NCBI GenBank assembly: GCA_016933045.1
Contig: JAFGBR010000065.1
Location: 1-64,000, forward strand
Direction of reading: 5' to 3'
Length of the DNA: 64,000 bases
Origin: Marinilabiliaceae bacterium
GTDB lineage: Bacteria; Bacteroidota; Bacteroidia; Bacteroidales; Marinilabiliaceae
Both the position numbers and the translations under genes were made by a program. Below the pieces are notes generated by a model. That model saw nothing but the letters and a program-made list of their open reading frames with translations. It did not search any database and was not told where the DNA came from. This document shows positions 53,420-63,162 of the stretch, one piece after another; position 1 is the first letter of the stretch, and every line of letters begins with the position of its first letter.

Positions 53420-56400
53420 GAGGCATCTTTTTCTGTGCCAATAATTGGTATTGTAAATCGGAAGGTGCTTCCAACTCCAATTTCCGATTCGACCCATATA
53501 TTACCATGTAATAGTTCAACAATACTCTTGCTTATTGACAAGCCAAGGCCGGTTCCTTTAAATAACCTATTTGGTTGTTCAACTTTGGTAAAGCGGTTAA
53601 AAACTGCATTGATTAAATCGGCAGGTATACCAATGCCGGTATCAGAAACATAAAATTCGATTGTGTCATTTAATTCTATAATGCCCAGTGTTACAGTCCC
53701 TTTTAGGGTGTATTTAAATGCATTACTGATAAGGTTTGACAGAACCTGTTCCAATCGAAATGGATCTGAGTAAATCTCTAAATTATCATTTTTTAATTGA
53801 TTTGTATTTAAGTAAAACTCAATTGGGGTATCTCCATTAATTAATTGTTTTTTTAAATTATTAAAAAGATTGATAATAAACTGATGTAATGATATCCATT
53901 CATTTTTTATGATTAATTGACCCGATTCAATTTTTGAAATATCTAATATGTCATCAATAATCTTAATTAAAGTGAGAGTATTGCTGTTGATATATTTTGC
54001 GTAATCTTTTTTGTCATTAACAGATATTCGTTCGTCAATTAATAACCCTGAAAAACCAACAATTGCATTGAGCGGTGTTCTTATTTCGTGTGACATATTT
54101 GCTAAAAATGCCGATTTTAAACGATCAGATTCTTCAGCTTTTTTCATTGCAACAATCAAATCTCTTGTTCTTTTTTCAATTAGAGATTCTAGATGTATAT
54201 TCTGATTTTCAATTAATTCCTTTTGGTGGTGTATTAATTCATTTTGCAGATTTAGTTCTTCATTAGCTTTTTCTAAGCTTTGTGTTCGTTCATCTACTAA
54301 TCCGGTTAGTGTTTTATTTCGTTGTTTTATAGAACGAACTTTTATAAAGTATATTAAGTAAATCACTAGTATTATAATAAAAAAAGTAGTTATTCGAAAT
54401 GTGTTTGTTTTGTAATATGGTGGTGATACTTTAATTTTTACATTAGGACCCCAATTATATTTTCCATAACTGTTTTTTGCAATTATCTGAAAAGTAAATT
54501 CTTTGGGCGAAAGATTTCTGTAAGTGATTGTTTTCCCATTACGTAATTGAATCCATTCTTTGTCAATACCCTGAAATTGACATTGATATTCTATTTCGGG
54601 TGATGCATTAAAGTCTAATATTGTAAAATCAAAGGTAATATTGTTGTCAGTATAAGGAATAACAATGGTAGTATCATTGGTAATATCAATTGCAATAGTT
54701 TTGTTTGAAGCTCTTATTGATGTTATTATTATAGGAGAAATAATATCTGGTTTCACAATACTGTCGGGATGAAAAATATTGAAACCTTTTGAACCTCCAA
54801 AAAATAGGTATCCATCTTTAAGTTTGCCGCTTGCATTAATTTCGTATATGTTATTAAGAAGACCATCTGTTTTATAGTAATTTTCAAATTCGAGGTTTTG
54901 AGGGTTAAATTTCGACAGTCCGTTGTGGGTTCCAATCCAAATATGGCCATTTTTATCTATTTGGGCGTTAATAAGGAAATTTGTTGGTAAACCGGAAGTT
55001 TCGTTATAATATTGAAATGTTTTATTTTTTGCATTGTATTTATGAATACCGTTACCTCGTGTTCCAATCCATAAATGATGGTTTTTATCTTCAATTGTAA
55101 AACGTACCAGATTACTGCTTATTGATGTTGAATCGTTAGGTGTTACCGTATGTTGGGTTATTATTTCTTGGTTTGCACTTAATTGATATAATCCGTTGTT
55201 TCTGGTCGAAAACCAAATGTTGGATTTGCTGTCTTCGAAAATATGAAGAACATCGATTGAAGAGTCGCTAAAAAATGGATGATTGTTTTTGTTAAAATAT
55301 GTAAGTGATGTTCCACTTTTGTTAATTACCCGAATTCCATTTAATGTACCTACCCATTTATTTCCTTTCGAATCTTCGAATATTGTATTGATAAATTCAT
55401 TGGAAATGAAATGATATGTATTATTTTCGAGACGAGCTAACCCATTGTAAAGTCCAATCCAGAGGTTGTCTTTTTTGTCTTTTAAAATGTATTGTACTCT
55501 AATGATATTGGAGTTTGTATTGTTTGTGTTTTGAATATTTTCGATAGTATTGTTGTGAAGTGATATTTTATACAGCCCTTTAAATTTGCAACCAATCCAT
55601 ATTATACTGTCATTGTCGTTATAAAAGCAACTGATGTAATTGTTATCTAATTGATTGAATATTGTAAAATCATTGTTTGTATTTTTAAAAATATTTTTTC
55701 TGGTATCAGTGTAGTAAATTCCGGCAAATTTGGTTCCTATCCAAAACCCTGAATCTTTATCAATAAAAATATCTTTAATGTGTGAGCTGGCTAATGAGTT
55801 TGGTTTATCAGGATTGTTTAACATTATGTAGTCGGTTGAATAATCGTTTTTTATTAATATTATTCCTCCTGAGTATGTGCCAATCCAGAGGTTATTGAAT
55901 GAGTCAAATGTAAGTGCACTAACTCCATCGATCTGTGTGGTAATTTCTTGGTTGTGAAATTTCCATTGAGAAATTCTTTTTTTTGTATTATCAAAGAAAT
56001 TTAAACCTCGGTAGGTTCCAATCCATATATTACCATTCTTGTCTTCTATTAGTTCACGAACAGATAGATTAGAAAGGCCATCTTGATAGATTGATGAGTG
56101 TTTTGTTACCGGATTATAATTTATAAGTCCAATTGATGTTCCTAACCATAGTGTTCCATTCGAACCAGTTAGTATTTTAAAAACCGATAGTGTTGATTTG
56201 TTTTTTGGAGTTGTTAAGCTATTGATGGTTTCAAAAGTATTTGTTTTTTTTATATATTTACATAATCCATTGTCGGTACCAATCCATATAGTATTGTCAT
56301 TGTTTATTGTTATTGTATGAATTATATTACCTGGTAATGATGTTTTTTTTTGGGGGGTGTGGTAATATGTTGTTATTTTATTTGAAGTTGATAATTTATT

Positions 56401-56751
56401 TAACCCGTTGTCGGTTGCTATCCATAAATTTCCTTCTTTATCTTGTTCAATTTTATTGGCATTATTACTCGATAAGCCGTTTAAGCTGTTAAACCGGGTA
56501 AATGATGCTCCATCAAATTTGCAAATACCTGCTGCTTCAATACAAAACCACATGTAACCTTTTGAATCTTGCGATATGTCGGTTACGTTTTCGCCGGGTA
56601 ACCCTTGGTCGATATATATTTGTCTGAAATTTTGAGTTATATTTTGGGCATTGGTATTATTTGCTAAAAAAAATATCGTTAATGAATAAAAAAAAATGTA
56701 TGTTAATTTTATGTAAATTAATTTTTTTGTGTTAATTAATTGGTCAGGCAT
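53416..56751 (-). CDS. two-component sensor with beta-propeller, Y_Y_Y and histidine kinase domains
   Basis: 1,111 residues with a signal peptide (ending NNTNAQN). The periplasmic part (about 40-690) holds about 14 'two-component regulator propeller' strands of the form DSKGYMWFC, NGNIWIGTYRGLNFFD or NGHIWIGTHNGLSKFN, enough for two seven-bladed propellers. A Y_Y_Y domain follows (about 700-780), then a membrane helix (FRITTFFIIILVIYLIYFI), a coiled coil, HisKA (AFLANMSHEIRTPLNAIVGF) and an ATPase domain (NLISNAFKYT, DTGIGIPADL, KGTGLGLSIS). Hybrid systems of this class often add a receiver and an AraC domain; here the protein ends right after the ATPase, so it needs a separate regulator. None is adjacent. 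The ligand is unknown. Confidence 0.9.
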   Translation of the reverse strand: MPDQLINTKKLIYIKLTYIFFYSLTIFFLANNTNAQNITQNFRQIYIDQGLPGENVTDISQDSKGYMWFCIEAAGICKFDGASFTRFNSLNGLSSNNANKIEQDKEGNLWIATDNGLNKLSTSNKITTYYHTPQKKTSLPGNIIHTITINNDNTIWIGTDNGLCKYIKKTNTFETINSLTTPKNKSTLSVFKILTGSNGTLWLGTSIGLINYNPVTKHSSIYQDGLSNLSVRELIEDKNGNIWIGTYRGLNFFDNTKKRISQWKFHNQEITTQIDGVSALTFDSFNNLWIGTYSGGIILIKNDYSTDYIMLNNPDKPNSLASSHIKDIFIDKDSGFWIGTKFAGIYYTDTRKNIFKNTNNDFTIFNQLDNNYISCFYNDNDSIIWIGCKFKGLYKISLHNNTIENIQNTNNTNSNIIRVQYILKDKKDNLWIGLYNGLARLENNTYHFISNEFINTIFEDSKGNKWVGTLNGIRVINKSGTSLTYFNKNNHPFFSDSSIDVLHIFEDSKSNIWFSTRNNGLYQLSANQEIITQHTVTPNDSTSISSNLVRFTIEDKNHHLWIGTRGNGIHKYNAKNKTFQYYNETSGLPTNFLINAQIDKNGHIWIGTHNGLSKFNPQNLEFENYYKTDGLLNNIYEINASGKLKDGYLFFGGSKGFNIFHPDSIVKPDIISPIIITSIRASNKTIAIDITNDTTIVIPYTDNNITFDFTILDFNASPEIEYQCQFQGIDKEWIQLRNGKTITYRNLSPKEFTFQIIAKNSYGKYNWGPNVKIKVSPPYYKTNTFRITTFFIIILVIYLIYFIKVRSIKQRNKTLTGLVDERTQSLEKANEELNLQNELIHHQKELIENQNIHLESLIEKRTRDLIVAMKKAEESDRLKSAFLANMSHEIRTPLNAIVGFSGLLIDERISVNDKKDYAKYINSNTLTLIKIIDDILDISKIESGQLIIKNEWISLHQFIINLFNNLKKQLINGDTPIEFYLNTNQLKNDNLEIYSDPFRLEQVLSNLISNAFKYTLKGTVTLGIIELNDTIEFYVSDTGIGIPADLINAVFNRFTKVEQPNRLFKGTGLGLSISKSIVELLHGNIWVESEIGVGSTFRFTIPIIGTEKDAS

Positions 56752-57096
56752 GGTTTATAAAATTAATTTGTTTTAAGCATATATTTTTTATTAACTATAA
56801 AAATGACACTTTTTTGCATTGTTGCGCAAAAACATAAATTATACTTAAAAATATGAAATTATGTTTCGCAAAAAGGAATGTTTTTGCTTTTAATATTGGA
56901 GGGATTTATTGGTATAAAAAAAAGAGCAGACATACATCTGCTCTTCTTTTAACCTAACCTTAACTAAACCTATGAAAAAACTCTCCAGCTTTTCATACAC
57001 AAATATACAATGATAAATGGAATATTAATGCAATTTTAACGTTAAATAAAGTTAATTAGTACAATGGGGTTATTTTCTGTTTAGTTTTACTTTTTA
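56752..57096. other. intergenic region with terminator and a leader-like remnant
   Basis: 345 bases. A hairpin (56932-56955) ends the minus-strand DUF3078 gene. Directly beside it on the plus strand is aacctaaccttaactaaacc followed by atgaaaaaactctcc, a phrase typical of Bacteroidota gene leaders. The frame closes after 13 codons (MKKLSSFSYTNIQ), so no real gene follows. Confidence 0.45.
56924..56955 (-). terminator. terminator of the DUF3078 gene
   Basis: Arms aagagcaga (56932-56940) and tctgctctt (56947-56955), 6-base loop. On the minus strand it is followed by a T tract (the A run at 56926-56933). Confidence 0.8.
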
Positions 57097-58557
57097 TTAA
57101 AACCTGTAACTAAAGGCAATGCTGAAATTTTCTTTAAATTGTAGTTTTGATGATTCGTTTTGAAAGTATCTTAAGTTACCGTTAAGTCGGGTTGAAAGAA
57201 ATCGATTAATTCTCATATTGAATATTATTTCCCAGTCCATTTGTGTTTCTGAATTCTCATTCAAATAGCCGTAAAAAAGGTCAAATGTATATTCTAATCT
57301 ATATTGGCTCGATATTTTCCAGTTAAGGTGGCTGTTAATCGAAGCTCCCGAACGTGTTGTTGTTTTTCTGTTTTTATCTATTTTATAGCGAGTTTGATCA
57401 ACTTTTCCGGTATCAAGTACAGCTGTAATTTTTGAGGTTATTGGAGAAAAAAGTACAGTAAAGTTTTTATCTTTTTTGTAATCCATACCTAATGCAACTG
57501 TTATGTATGCAGGAGACATAAATGAAGATAAAATAATTGAATCATTGTTTTTGTCGGGATTGTTAAATAATTGTGTTTTAAAATCGACAAATGAACTGTA
57601 ATACCATTTTTTAGAGGCTTTTATACCTAATTTTGAAGTGATTTCAAACATATCAGTACTAATACGACTTTTTTCATTTTGGTTTTGATTAATACCTAAT
57701 TTGTGAATTCCTTTATTATCCCATTCGATTTTGTTTTTGCGGTAATTAGCATTAGCTCTTAAATCGCTTAGCAGACTTATGCTTTTATCTCCACCTTTTA
57801 CCCAATTTTCGTTGTAATTATGTGAAAATTGTATAACTTCTTCTCCAGAGTATTTCCAGTATTTGATTTTTTTTGGTGGTTTTTTTAATTGTTTGGTTGG
57901 TTCTACTTGAATTAGAGAAAATAATTCTCTTGCATCTTTTTTCGACATTTTTAATCCATCAAGTAAAAATTTGTGTGGCGATGGGATTTTTTTTAAAATA
58001 AATTGAACATTGTTTGGGTTAAATATTATTAGCGAATCATTGTTTGAAATTATGTATGAATAATTCTTATCAAATTCACTTGCTAACTTTTTGGTATCGA
58101 AATATTTAAATTTTAAGCTGGTGGTGTCGGGTAAAAAGTTTTGCGAAATGTAATAAGGTGAGTATTTTATTGGTGTATAGGATGGGGTATTGTATTTTAA
58201 ATAAAAACTATAATAGTTTAAAAATCTTGAATTGCTATTATTTAAAAAGAAAATATATAAAGCTGTTTTATTATTTTGTGTGTTTATGTTATTTATTTGT
58301 TTTGAAAGTTTTGATGCAAAATCAATGCAATTAATTACAGATTTATTATTATTCCAATAATCATCTGTTTTTGTAGGTGACTTTATTTTAACAGATGCAT
58401 TAAGAGGTTGCAATGCAACTACAAAATAAAAAAAATATAATAATGACTTTCTTAAAGGTAGGTGTAGGTAATGTTTTTTTCTATTATATAAAATCATACC
58501 CATTTTTTGTTCACGACTGCAAAATAAAATATTCTTATTGAGAAAACCAAAATACAT
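57097..58557 (-). CDS. DUF3078 outer-membrane barrel protein
   Basis: 486 residues. The first about 40 residues (to LPLRKSLLYFFYFVVALQPLNA) include a signal segment, so the true start may be MGMILYNRKK (Met19) or a later codon. Residues about 60-230 are an unusual polar N-terminal domain. The C-terminal half fits DUF3078: IKYWKYSGEEVIQFSHNYNE, NWVKGGDKSISLLSDLRANA and repeated barrel strands such as KWYYSSFVDFKTQLF and LNWKISSQYRLEYTFDLFYG, ending SIAFSYRF. The family consists of outer-membrane proteins of unknown role found in most Bacteroidota. It is divergent from the MATE gene. Confidence 0.7.
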   Translation of the reverse strand: MYFGFLNKNILFCSREQKMGMILYNRKKHYLHLPLRKSLLYFFYFVVALQPLNASVKIKSPTKTDDYWNNNKSVINCIDFASKLSKQINNINTQNNKTALYIFFLNNSNSRFLNYYSFYLKYNTPSYTPIKYSPYYISQNFLPDTTSLKFKYFDTKKLASEFDKNYSYIISNNDSLIIFNPNNVQFILKKIPSPHKFLLDGLKMSKKDARELFSLIQVEPTKQLKKPPKKIKYWKYSGEEVIQFSHNYNENWVKGGDKSISLLSDLRANANYRKNKIEWDNKGIHKLGINQNQNEKSRISTDMFEITSKLGIKASKKWYYSSFVDFKTQLFNNPDKNNDSIILSSFMSPAYITVALGMDYKKDKNFTVLFSPITSKITAVLDTGKVDQTRYKIDKNRKTTTRSGASINSHLNWKISSQYRLEYTFDLFYGYLNENSETQMDWEIIFNMRINRFLSTRLNGNLRYFQNESSKLQFKENFSIAFSYRF

Positions 58558-58711
58558 TACGCATATTACGTAGTTTTGTTTCTTTTTGTTTTTTAGGTTG
58601 TAATAAATAATAAAAAATGGTTGTTTTGTATTCGCTAATTGAGTTGATTATAGGCTCAGATGATAGCGAATTACTGCAATAAGAATTTTGTTTATCGAAA
58701 AAAAAAAATTA

Positions 58712-60049
58712 GTGAAAGATTTAACTAAAGGTCATGTGGGGCGTGTGATTTTAAGTTTTGCAATGCCTTTGGTAATTGCGAATCTTTTACAGCAGGGATA
58801 TAATTTTGTTGATCGGTTAATTGTTGGAAATTATTTGGGTAAAGAGGCTTTAGCTGCTGTTGGTGCATCTTTTCCTGTTATTTATACACTTATTGCTTTT
58901 GCTATTGGCATTGGTAGTGGAGCAACGGTTGTTATTTCACAATTTTTTGGTGCGAAAAAATTTAATGAGGTTCAAAAAACTGTAAGTACAATCTTTATTT
59001 ATCTTTTTATTACTTCTATTGGATTAACAATTCTGAGTGTTTCGTTTAGCGACCAAATATTTAATGTATTAAATGTAGAAGAGACGGTTCATGTTATGGC
59101 AAAGCAATATTTTAATATTTATATGTTTGGTATTGTTGCTTTTTTTGGGTTTAATGGAATTGCTTCGGTTTTAAGGGGAATGGGTGATTCGTTAACTCCG
59201 TTGTTGTTTATGTTTATTGCTTTTATTAGTAATATAATTTTAGATATTCTTTTTATTACTGTCTTTAACTGGGGTGTTGCCGGTGCAGCATGGGCTACTG
59301 TTATTGCTCATTTTATACCCTTTTTGTTAGGTGCTTTTTTTTTAACCCGCAGGCATCAGCTTATCTCTTTTCGTATTGGTGAATTAAAGTTCGATAAAGG
59401 AATTTTTGGTAAAATTATTAAAATTGGATTGCCAACGGCTTTTCAACAAACTTTTATTGCATTAGGCTTAACCGCTCTTATTCGTATTGTTAATAATTTT
59501 GATACTACAGTTTTAGCTGCTTATACCATAGCGGGACAAATTGATTCTATGGCAGGTATGCCTGCTTTAAATCTTTCAAGTGCTTTGTCGGCATTTGTTG
59601 GACAAAATATTGGAGCTCAAAAGTTCGACAGGATAAGAAATGGTTATTGGGCTACATTAGTTATGGCTTGGCTAATGAGTATTATTGTAATGGTTGTTGT
59701 TTTTATTTGGGGAGATATGCTTATTGGTATTTTTAATAAGGATTTGGATGTGGTTGTTTATGGAACTCAATACCTTAAGATTGTATCATCGTTTTATCTG
59801 GTTTTTTCTACAATGTTTATTACCCATGGTTTGTTAAGGGGAGCTGGTGATACTCTCATTCCAATGTTTATTAGTATTGTTTCGTTATGGTTGGTTCGAA
59901 TCCCTTTTGCTATTTATTTATCTGAAATATACGGTGTTATTGGTATATGGTGGGCAATACCTATTGGTTGGTCAATTGGTTTGGTTTTATCGCAGACGTA
60001 TTTTTTCTGGGGAAGATGGAAAACAAAGAGTATTGTTATTCGAAATTAG
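58712..60049 (+). CDS. MATE-family multidrug/cation antiporter
   Basis: About 445 residues. The best start is GTG at 58712, giving (V/M)KDLTKGHVGRVILSFAMPL, the usual MATE beginning. A TTG at 58688 is in frame but adds an MFIEKKKL tail across a run of 11 A. Twelve membrane helices are arranged in two homologous halves: the first with NLLQQGYNFVDRLIVGNYLG and LAAVGASFPVI, the second with GLPTAFQQTFIALGLTALIR and LNLSSALSAFVGQNIGAQK. The transporter expels drugs or metabolites in exchange for Na+ or H+. No regulator is adjacent, and the next gene (MerR-B12) converges with only 5 bases between stops. Confidence 0.88.
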   Translation: MKDLTKGHVGRVILSFAMPLVIANLLQQGYNFVDRLIVGNYLGKEALAAVGASFPVIYTLIAFAIGIGSGATVVISQFFGAKKFNEVQKTVSTIFIYLFITSIGLTILSVSFSDQIFNVLNVEETVHVMAKQYFNIYMFGIVAFFGFNGIASVLRGMGDSLTPLLFMFIAFISNIILDILFITVFNWGVAGAAWATVIAHFIPFLLGAFFLTRRHQLISFRIGELKFDKGIFGKIIKIGLPTAFQQTFIALGLTALIRIVNNFDTTVLAAYTIAGQIDSMAGMPALNLSSALSAFVGQNIGAQKFDRIRNGYWATLVMAWLMSIIVMVVVFIWGDMLIGIFNKDLDVVVYGTQYLKIVSSFYLVFSTMFITHGLLRGAGDTLIPMFISIVSLWLVRIPFAIYLSEIYGVIGIWWAIPIGWSIGLVLSQTYFFWGRWKTKSIVIRN

Positions 60050-60054
60050 ATAAT

Positions 60055-60945
60055 TTATATATTTAAATATAGTTCCAATTTCTTTTTAAAATCGTGTGAA
60101 GAGGTTATTACTGTTGTGTTTATAGGTAATTCTGTTTTTAAGTTTTTTATTTGTAATCCATTTATAAATACTTGTTTATTTGGAAGTTCAATATTTAAAG
60201 TGTTTAATGTTAATAGTATGCTATTGGTTCCTTGAGAAATTAAAAATGAAGTAAATAGTATATCAATTGGTTTTATTTGGTCAATTTTTTTTATATCAGC
60301 AATAGGAACAGAGGCTCCTAAATATATAACATCGAAATTGTTTTTACGTGCTAATAAGCTGTAAAAAAGCAAACCTAACTCGTGATATTCACCTTCGGGT
60401 AAAAAAAATGCAATTCGAGGTCCATATATTTTGTGTTTCGACATTTCGCAATCTATTGCAATTATTAATTTTTGACGTATAAGATTAGAAATGAAATGTT
60501 CTTGTGCCGGATAAATTGAGTTTGAAAGCCATAAAATCCCAATTCGATTTAAAAAAGGAAATAGTATATGTTCAACGGTGTCTTCGAATCCTTGTTTTAT
60601 TATTGAGTTTGTTAATATTTCTGAGAATTTATTTTCATCTAGTTCCAACATCGAAACTATTAATGATTCTATTAATATGTTATGATTTTTTGTTTCTACC
60701 GATAAATCAATAATTCGTTTTTTTAATTGTTCGTCATTTAATTGTGCAATTTTTGAAATCTTGTAACCATTTTGACATAAAATTGAAATATTTAAAATGC
60801 GTTTTAAATCATCACCGTTGTAATATCTTATATTTGTTGATGTACGGCCGGGGTTAATTATTTTGAATCTTCTTTCCCATATTCGAATAGTATGAGCTTT
60901 AATGCCCGACATTTTTTCCAAATCTTTAATGGAGTATGAGGCCAT
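60055..60945 (-). CDS. MerR-type regulator with B12-binding (CarH/LitR-like) sensor domain
   Basis: 296 residues. The N-terminal 70 residues form a MerR helix-turn-helix (YSIKDLEKMSGIKAHTIRIW). Residues about 85-160 are the four-helix B12-binding-2 domain and 170-290 the Rossmann-like B12 domain. The photosensory signature Wx9EH is present: Trp139, Glu149 and His150 in WLSNSIYPAQEH. The lower ligand motif is GEYHELG with His188. In CarH-type proteins these residues hold adenosylcobalamin so that light breaks the Co-C bond and releases the operator. Light control is thus a real possibility, but many Bacteroidota relatives are untested. No carotenoid or photolyase gene lies in the window. Confidence 0.85.
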   Translation of the reverse strand: MASYSIKDLEKMSGIKAHTIRIWERRFKIINPGRTSTNIRYYNGDDLKRILNISILCQNGYKISKIAQLNDEQLKKRIIDLSVETKNHNILIESLIVSMLELDENKFSEILTNSIIKQGFEDTVEHILFPFLNRIGILWLSNSIYPAQEHFISNLIRQKLIIAIDCEMSKHKIYGPRIAFFLPEGEYHELGLLFYSLLARKNNFDVIYLGASVPIADIKKIDQIKPIDILFTSFLISQGTNSILLTLNTLNIELPNKQVFINGLQIKNLKTELPINTTVITSSHDFKKKLELYLNI

Positions 60946-61113
60946 AATATAATATTATTTGTTTCGGTGATTTAAATTTAAAACCACTTTAAAATCATTT
61001 TGTTCAATTATTTTGTGTTGTTTATATTTTTATTTGAATTATAACCCTGAAGCAGGATATCTATGACCTATTAAAAAATATTATACATTTGTTAATTAAT
61101 AATTATATATCAC

Positions 61114-61992
61114 ATGATTTATTCAATGACTGGTTATGGAAAGTCGGTATGTGAACTTTCTAATAAAAAAATAAGTATCGAAATTAGATCTTTAAATAGT
61201 AAACAACTCGATTTAAATATTCGTATTCCTATTATATATCGAGAAAAGGAGTTGGAAATACGAAATGAGATAAGTTCATTATTGAACCGTGGTAAAATTG
61301 ATGTGAGTTTCTTTGTTGAATCTGTTGTGTCAGATAAAATAACTCAGATTAATAAGCCGGTTATTGAGTTGTATTATAATCAATTGAAAGAAATATCAGA
61401 TTCTCTTGGGCTGAGCAATGATTCTACTGATTATTTAAAAATAATTATGCCTTTACCCGAAACAGTTAAAACAGAATTGGCCGAGTTAGATGAAAGTGAA
61501 TGGGGGATGATAAAAAAAGTATTTTATGAGGCAGTCACTAATATTAATTTGTTTCGTGAGCAAGAAGGTTTAGTGTTGGCAAATGAGCTAAATAAACGCA
61601 TTTGTAATATTCGTAATTATCTTACTGAAGTTGAGCAATTTGAAACCGTTCGTATTGATAGAATTAAAAGCAGGTTAAAAGATAGTTTGGAAGAGATGGC
61701 TGCTAAAAGTCAGATTGATGAAAACCGTTTTGAGCAGGAATTGATTTTTTATATTGAAAAGCTAGATATCACTGAGGAGAAAGTGAGGTTAATGAATCAT
61801 CTCGATTATTTTATTGAAACCATGAATCAACAAGAATCGGCAGGGAAAAAATTGGGCTTTATTACTCAAGAAATTGGTCGTGAAGTTAATACCTTAGGTT
61901 CAAAGGCTAATGATGCCTCGATGCAGCGCATTGTAATTCAGATGAAAGATGAGCTCGAAAAAATTAAGGAACAATTATTGAATATTTTGTAA
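61114..61992 (+). CDS. yicC: YicC-family endoribonuclease
   Basis: 292 residues with the family's typical beginning MIYSMTGYGKSVCELSNKKI and core motif IEIRSLNSKQLDLNIRIP. The C-terminal DUF1732 region has KLGFITQEIGREVNTLGSKA and QMKDELEKIKEQLLNIL. Members act as endoribonucleases, shown for the E. coli protein. It is the first gene of a close run with gmk (4-base gap) and nadD (5-base gap); the yicC-gmk order is common in bacteria. Confidence 0.92.
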   Translation: MIYSMTGYGKSVCELSNKKISIEIRSLNSKQLDLNIRIPIIYREKELEIRNEISSLLNRGKIDVSFFVESVVSDKITQINKPVIELYYNQLKEISDSLGLSNDSTDYLKIIMPLPETVKTELAELDESEWGMIKKVFYEAVTNINLFREQEGLVLANELNKRICNIRNYLTEVEQFETVRIDRIKSRLKDSLEEMAAKSQIDENRFEQELIFYIEKLDITEEKVRLMNHLDYFIETMNQQESAGKKLGFITQEIGREVNTLGSKANDASMQRIVIQMKDELEKIKEQLLNIL

Positions 61993-61996
61993 TATA

Positions 61997-62566
61997 ATGA
62001 AGAAAGGAAAATTGGTTATTTTTTCTGCTCCTTCGGGATCGGGTAAAACAACAATTGTTAAGCATTTATTAAGTAAGAATTTGAATTTGGAGTTTTCGAT
62101 TTCGGCAACTAGTCGTAATCCTCGAGGTGCAGAGATTAATGGTGTTGATTATTATTTTCTTACACCAGCCGATTTTGAGAAGAAAATTGCTAATGATGAG
62201 TTTCTGGAATATGAAGAGGTTTATAAGGGTGTTTATTACGGAACGTTAAAGAGTGAGGTAGACCGTATTACATCAATTGGTAATAATATTGTTTTTGATG
62301 TAGATGTAGTGGGGGGTGTGAATATAAAAAAAATGTATGGTGATGCTGCTTTAGCCATGTTTATTCAGCCTCCTTCTATTGAAGAGTTGAGAAAACGATT
62401 GGTTGGACGTGGAACTGATTCTGAAGATAAGATTGAAATGCGTTTAAATAAAGCTAGTGAAGAGTTGTCTTATGCTTCGAAATTTGATGTGATTATTGTT
62501 AATGATAATTTAGAAAAGGCTAAGAAAGATGCTGAACAGGCTTTGCATGATTTCCTTTCAGATTAA
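61997..62566 (+). CDS. gmk: guanylate kinase
   Basis: 189 residues. The P-loop is SAPSGSGKTTIV near the N-terminus, followed by the GMP-binding TSRNPRGAEINGVDYYFLTP and EEVYKGVYYGTLKSEV, and the lid/adenine part FIQPPSIEELRKRLVGRGTD. The enzyme converts GMP to GDP with ATP. It starts 4 bases after yicC and is followed 5 bases later by nadD. Confidence 0.96.
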   Translation: MKKGKLVIFSAPSGSGKTTIVKHLLSKNLNLEFSISATSRNPRGAEINGVDYYFLTPADFEKKIANDEFLEYEEVYKGVYYGTLKSEVDRITSIGNNIVFDVDVVGGVNIKKMYGDAALAMFIQPPSIEELRKRLVGRGTDSEDKIEMRLNKASEELSYASKFDVIIVNDNLEKAKKDAEQALHDFLSD

Positions 62567-62571
62567 GGCAG

Positions 62572-63162
62572 ATGAAAGTTGTTGAGAAAAGAGTTGGATT
62601 GTTATTTGGGTCTTTTAATCCTATTCATATAGGGCATTTAACTCTTGCCCGATATATGAATTGTTTTGATGATATTGATGAGGTTTGGTTAGTTATTAGT
62701 CCTCAAAATCCTTTTAAAAATGCCAGTGATTTAATAAACGAGCAATTACGTAAACAAATGGTTGATATTGCGTTAAAAGATGAACAAACTATTAAATCGT
62801 GCGATATTGAATTTTTTATGCCGCTGCCATCTTTTACTATTGATACACTTAAAGCTTTAAAAGAAAAATATTCTAATTATTCGTTTTCTTTAATTATGGG
62901 AACTGATAATATTAAATCAATAAATAATTGGAAATCGGGAGATGAGATATTAAATAATTTTAAAATATATATTTATCCTAGATTTAAGAATTTTGATTCA
63001 TCAAAGATTGAGCATCCTAATGTTTGTTATACAAATGCCCCCATTGTTGAAATATCATCAACAGAGATTCGTGAAAATATTGCAAAAGGATATTTAATGG
63101 CTGAATTTTTACATCCAGGTGTTTCTGATTTTATCGTAAGTAACTCGTTGTATATATGTTAA
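62572..63162 (+). CDS. nadD: nicotinate (nicotinamide) nucleotide adenylyltransferase
   Basis: 196 residues with the nucleotidyltransferase fingerprint LLFGSFNPIHIGHLTLARYM (the T/HxGH site), WLVISPQNPFKNAS and IMGTDNIKSINNWKSGDEIL. The second ATP motif VEISSTEIRENIAKG is near the C-terminus. It makes nicotinic acid adenine dinucleotide in NAD synthesis. Last gene of the yicC-gmk-nadD run, with a strong terminator after it. Confidence 0.94.
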   Translation: MKVVEKRVGLLFGSFNPIHIGHLTLARYMNCFDDIDEVWLVISPQNPFKNASDLINEQLRKQMVDIALKDEQTIKSCDIEFFMPLPSFTIDTLKALKEKYSNYSFSLIMGTDNIKSINNWKSGDEILNNFKIYIYPRFKNFDSSKIEHPNVCYTNAPIVEISSTEIRENIAKGYLMAEFLHPGVSDFIVSNSLYIC

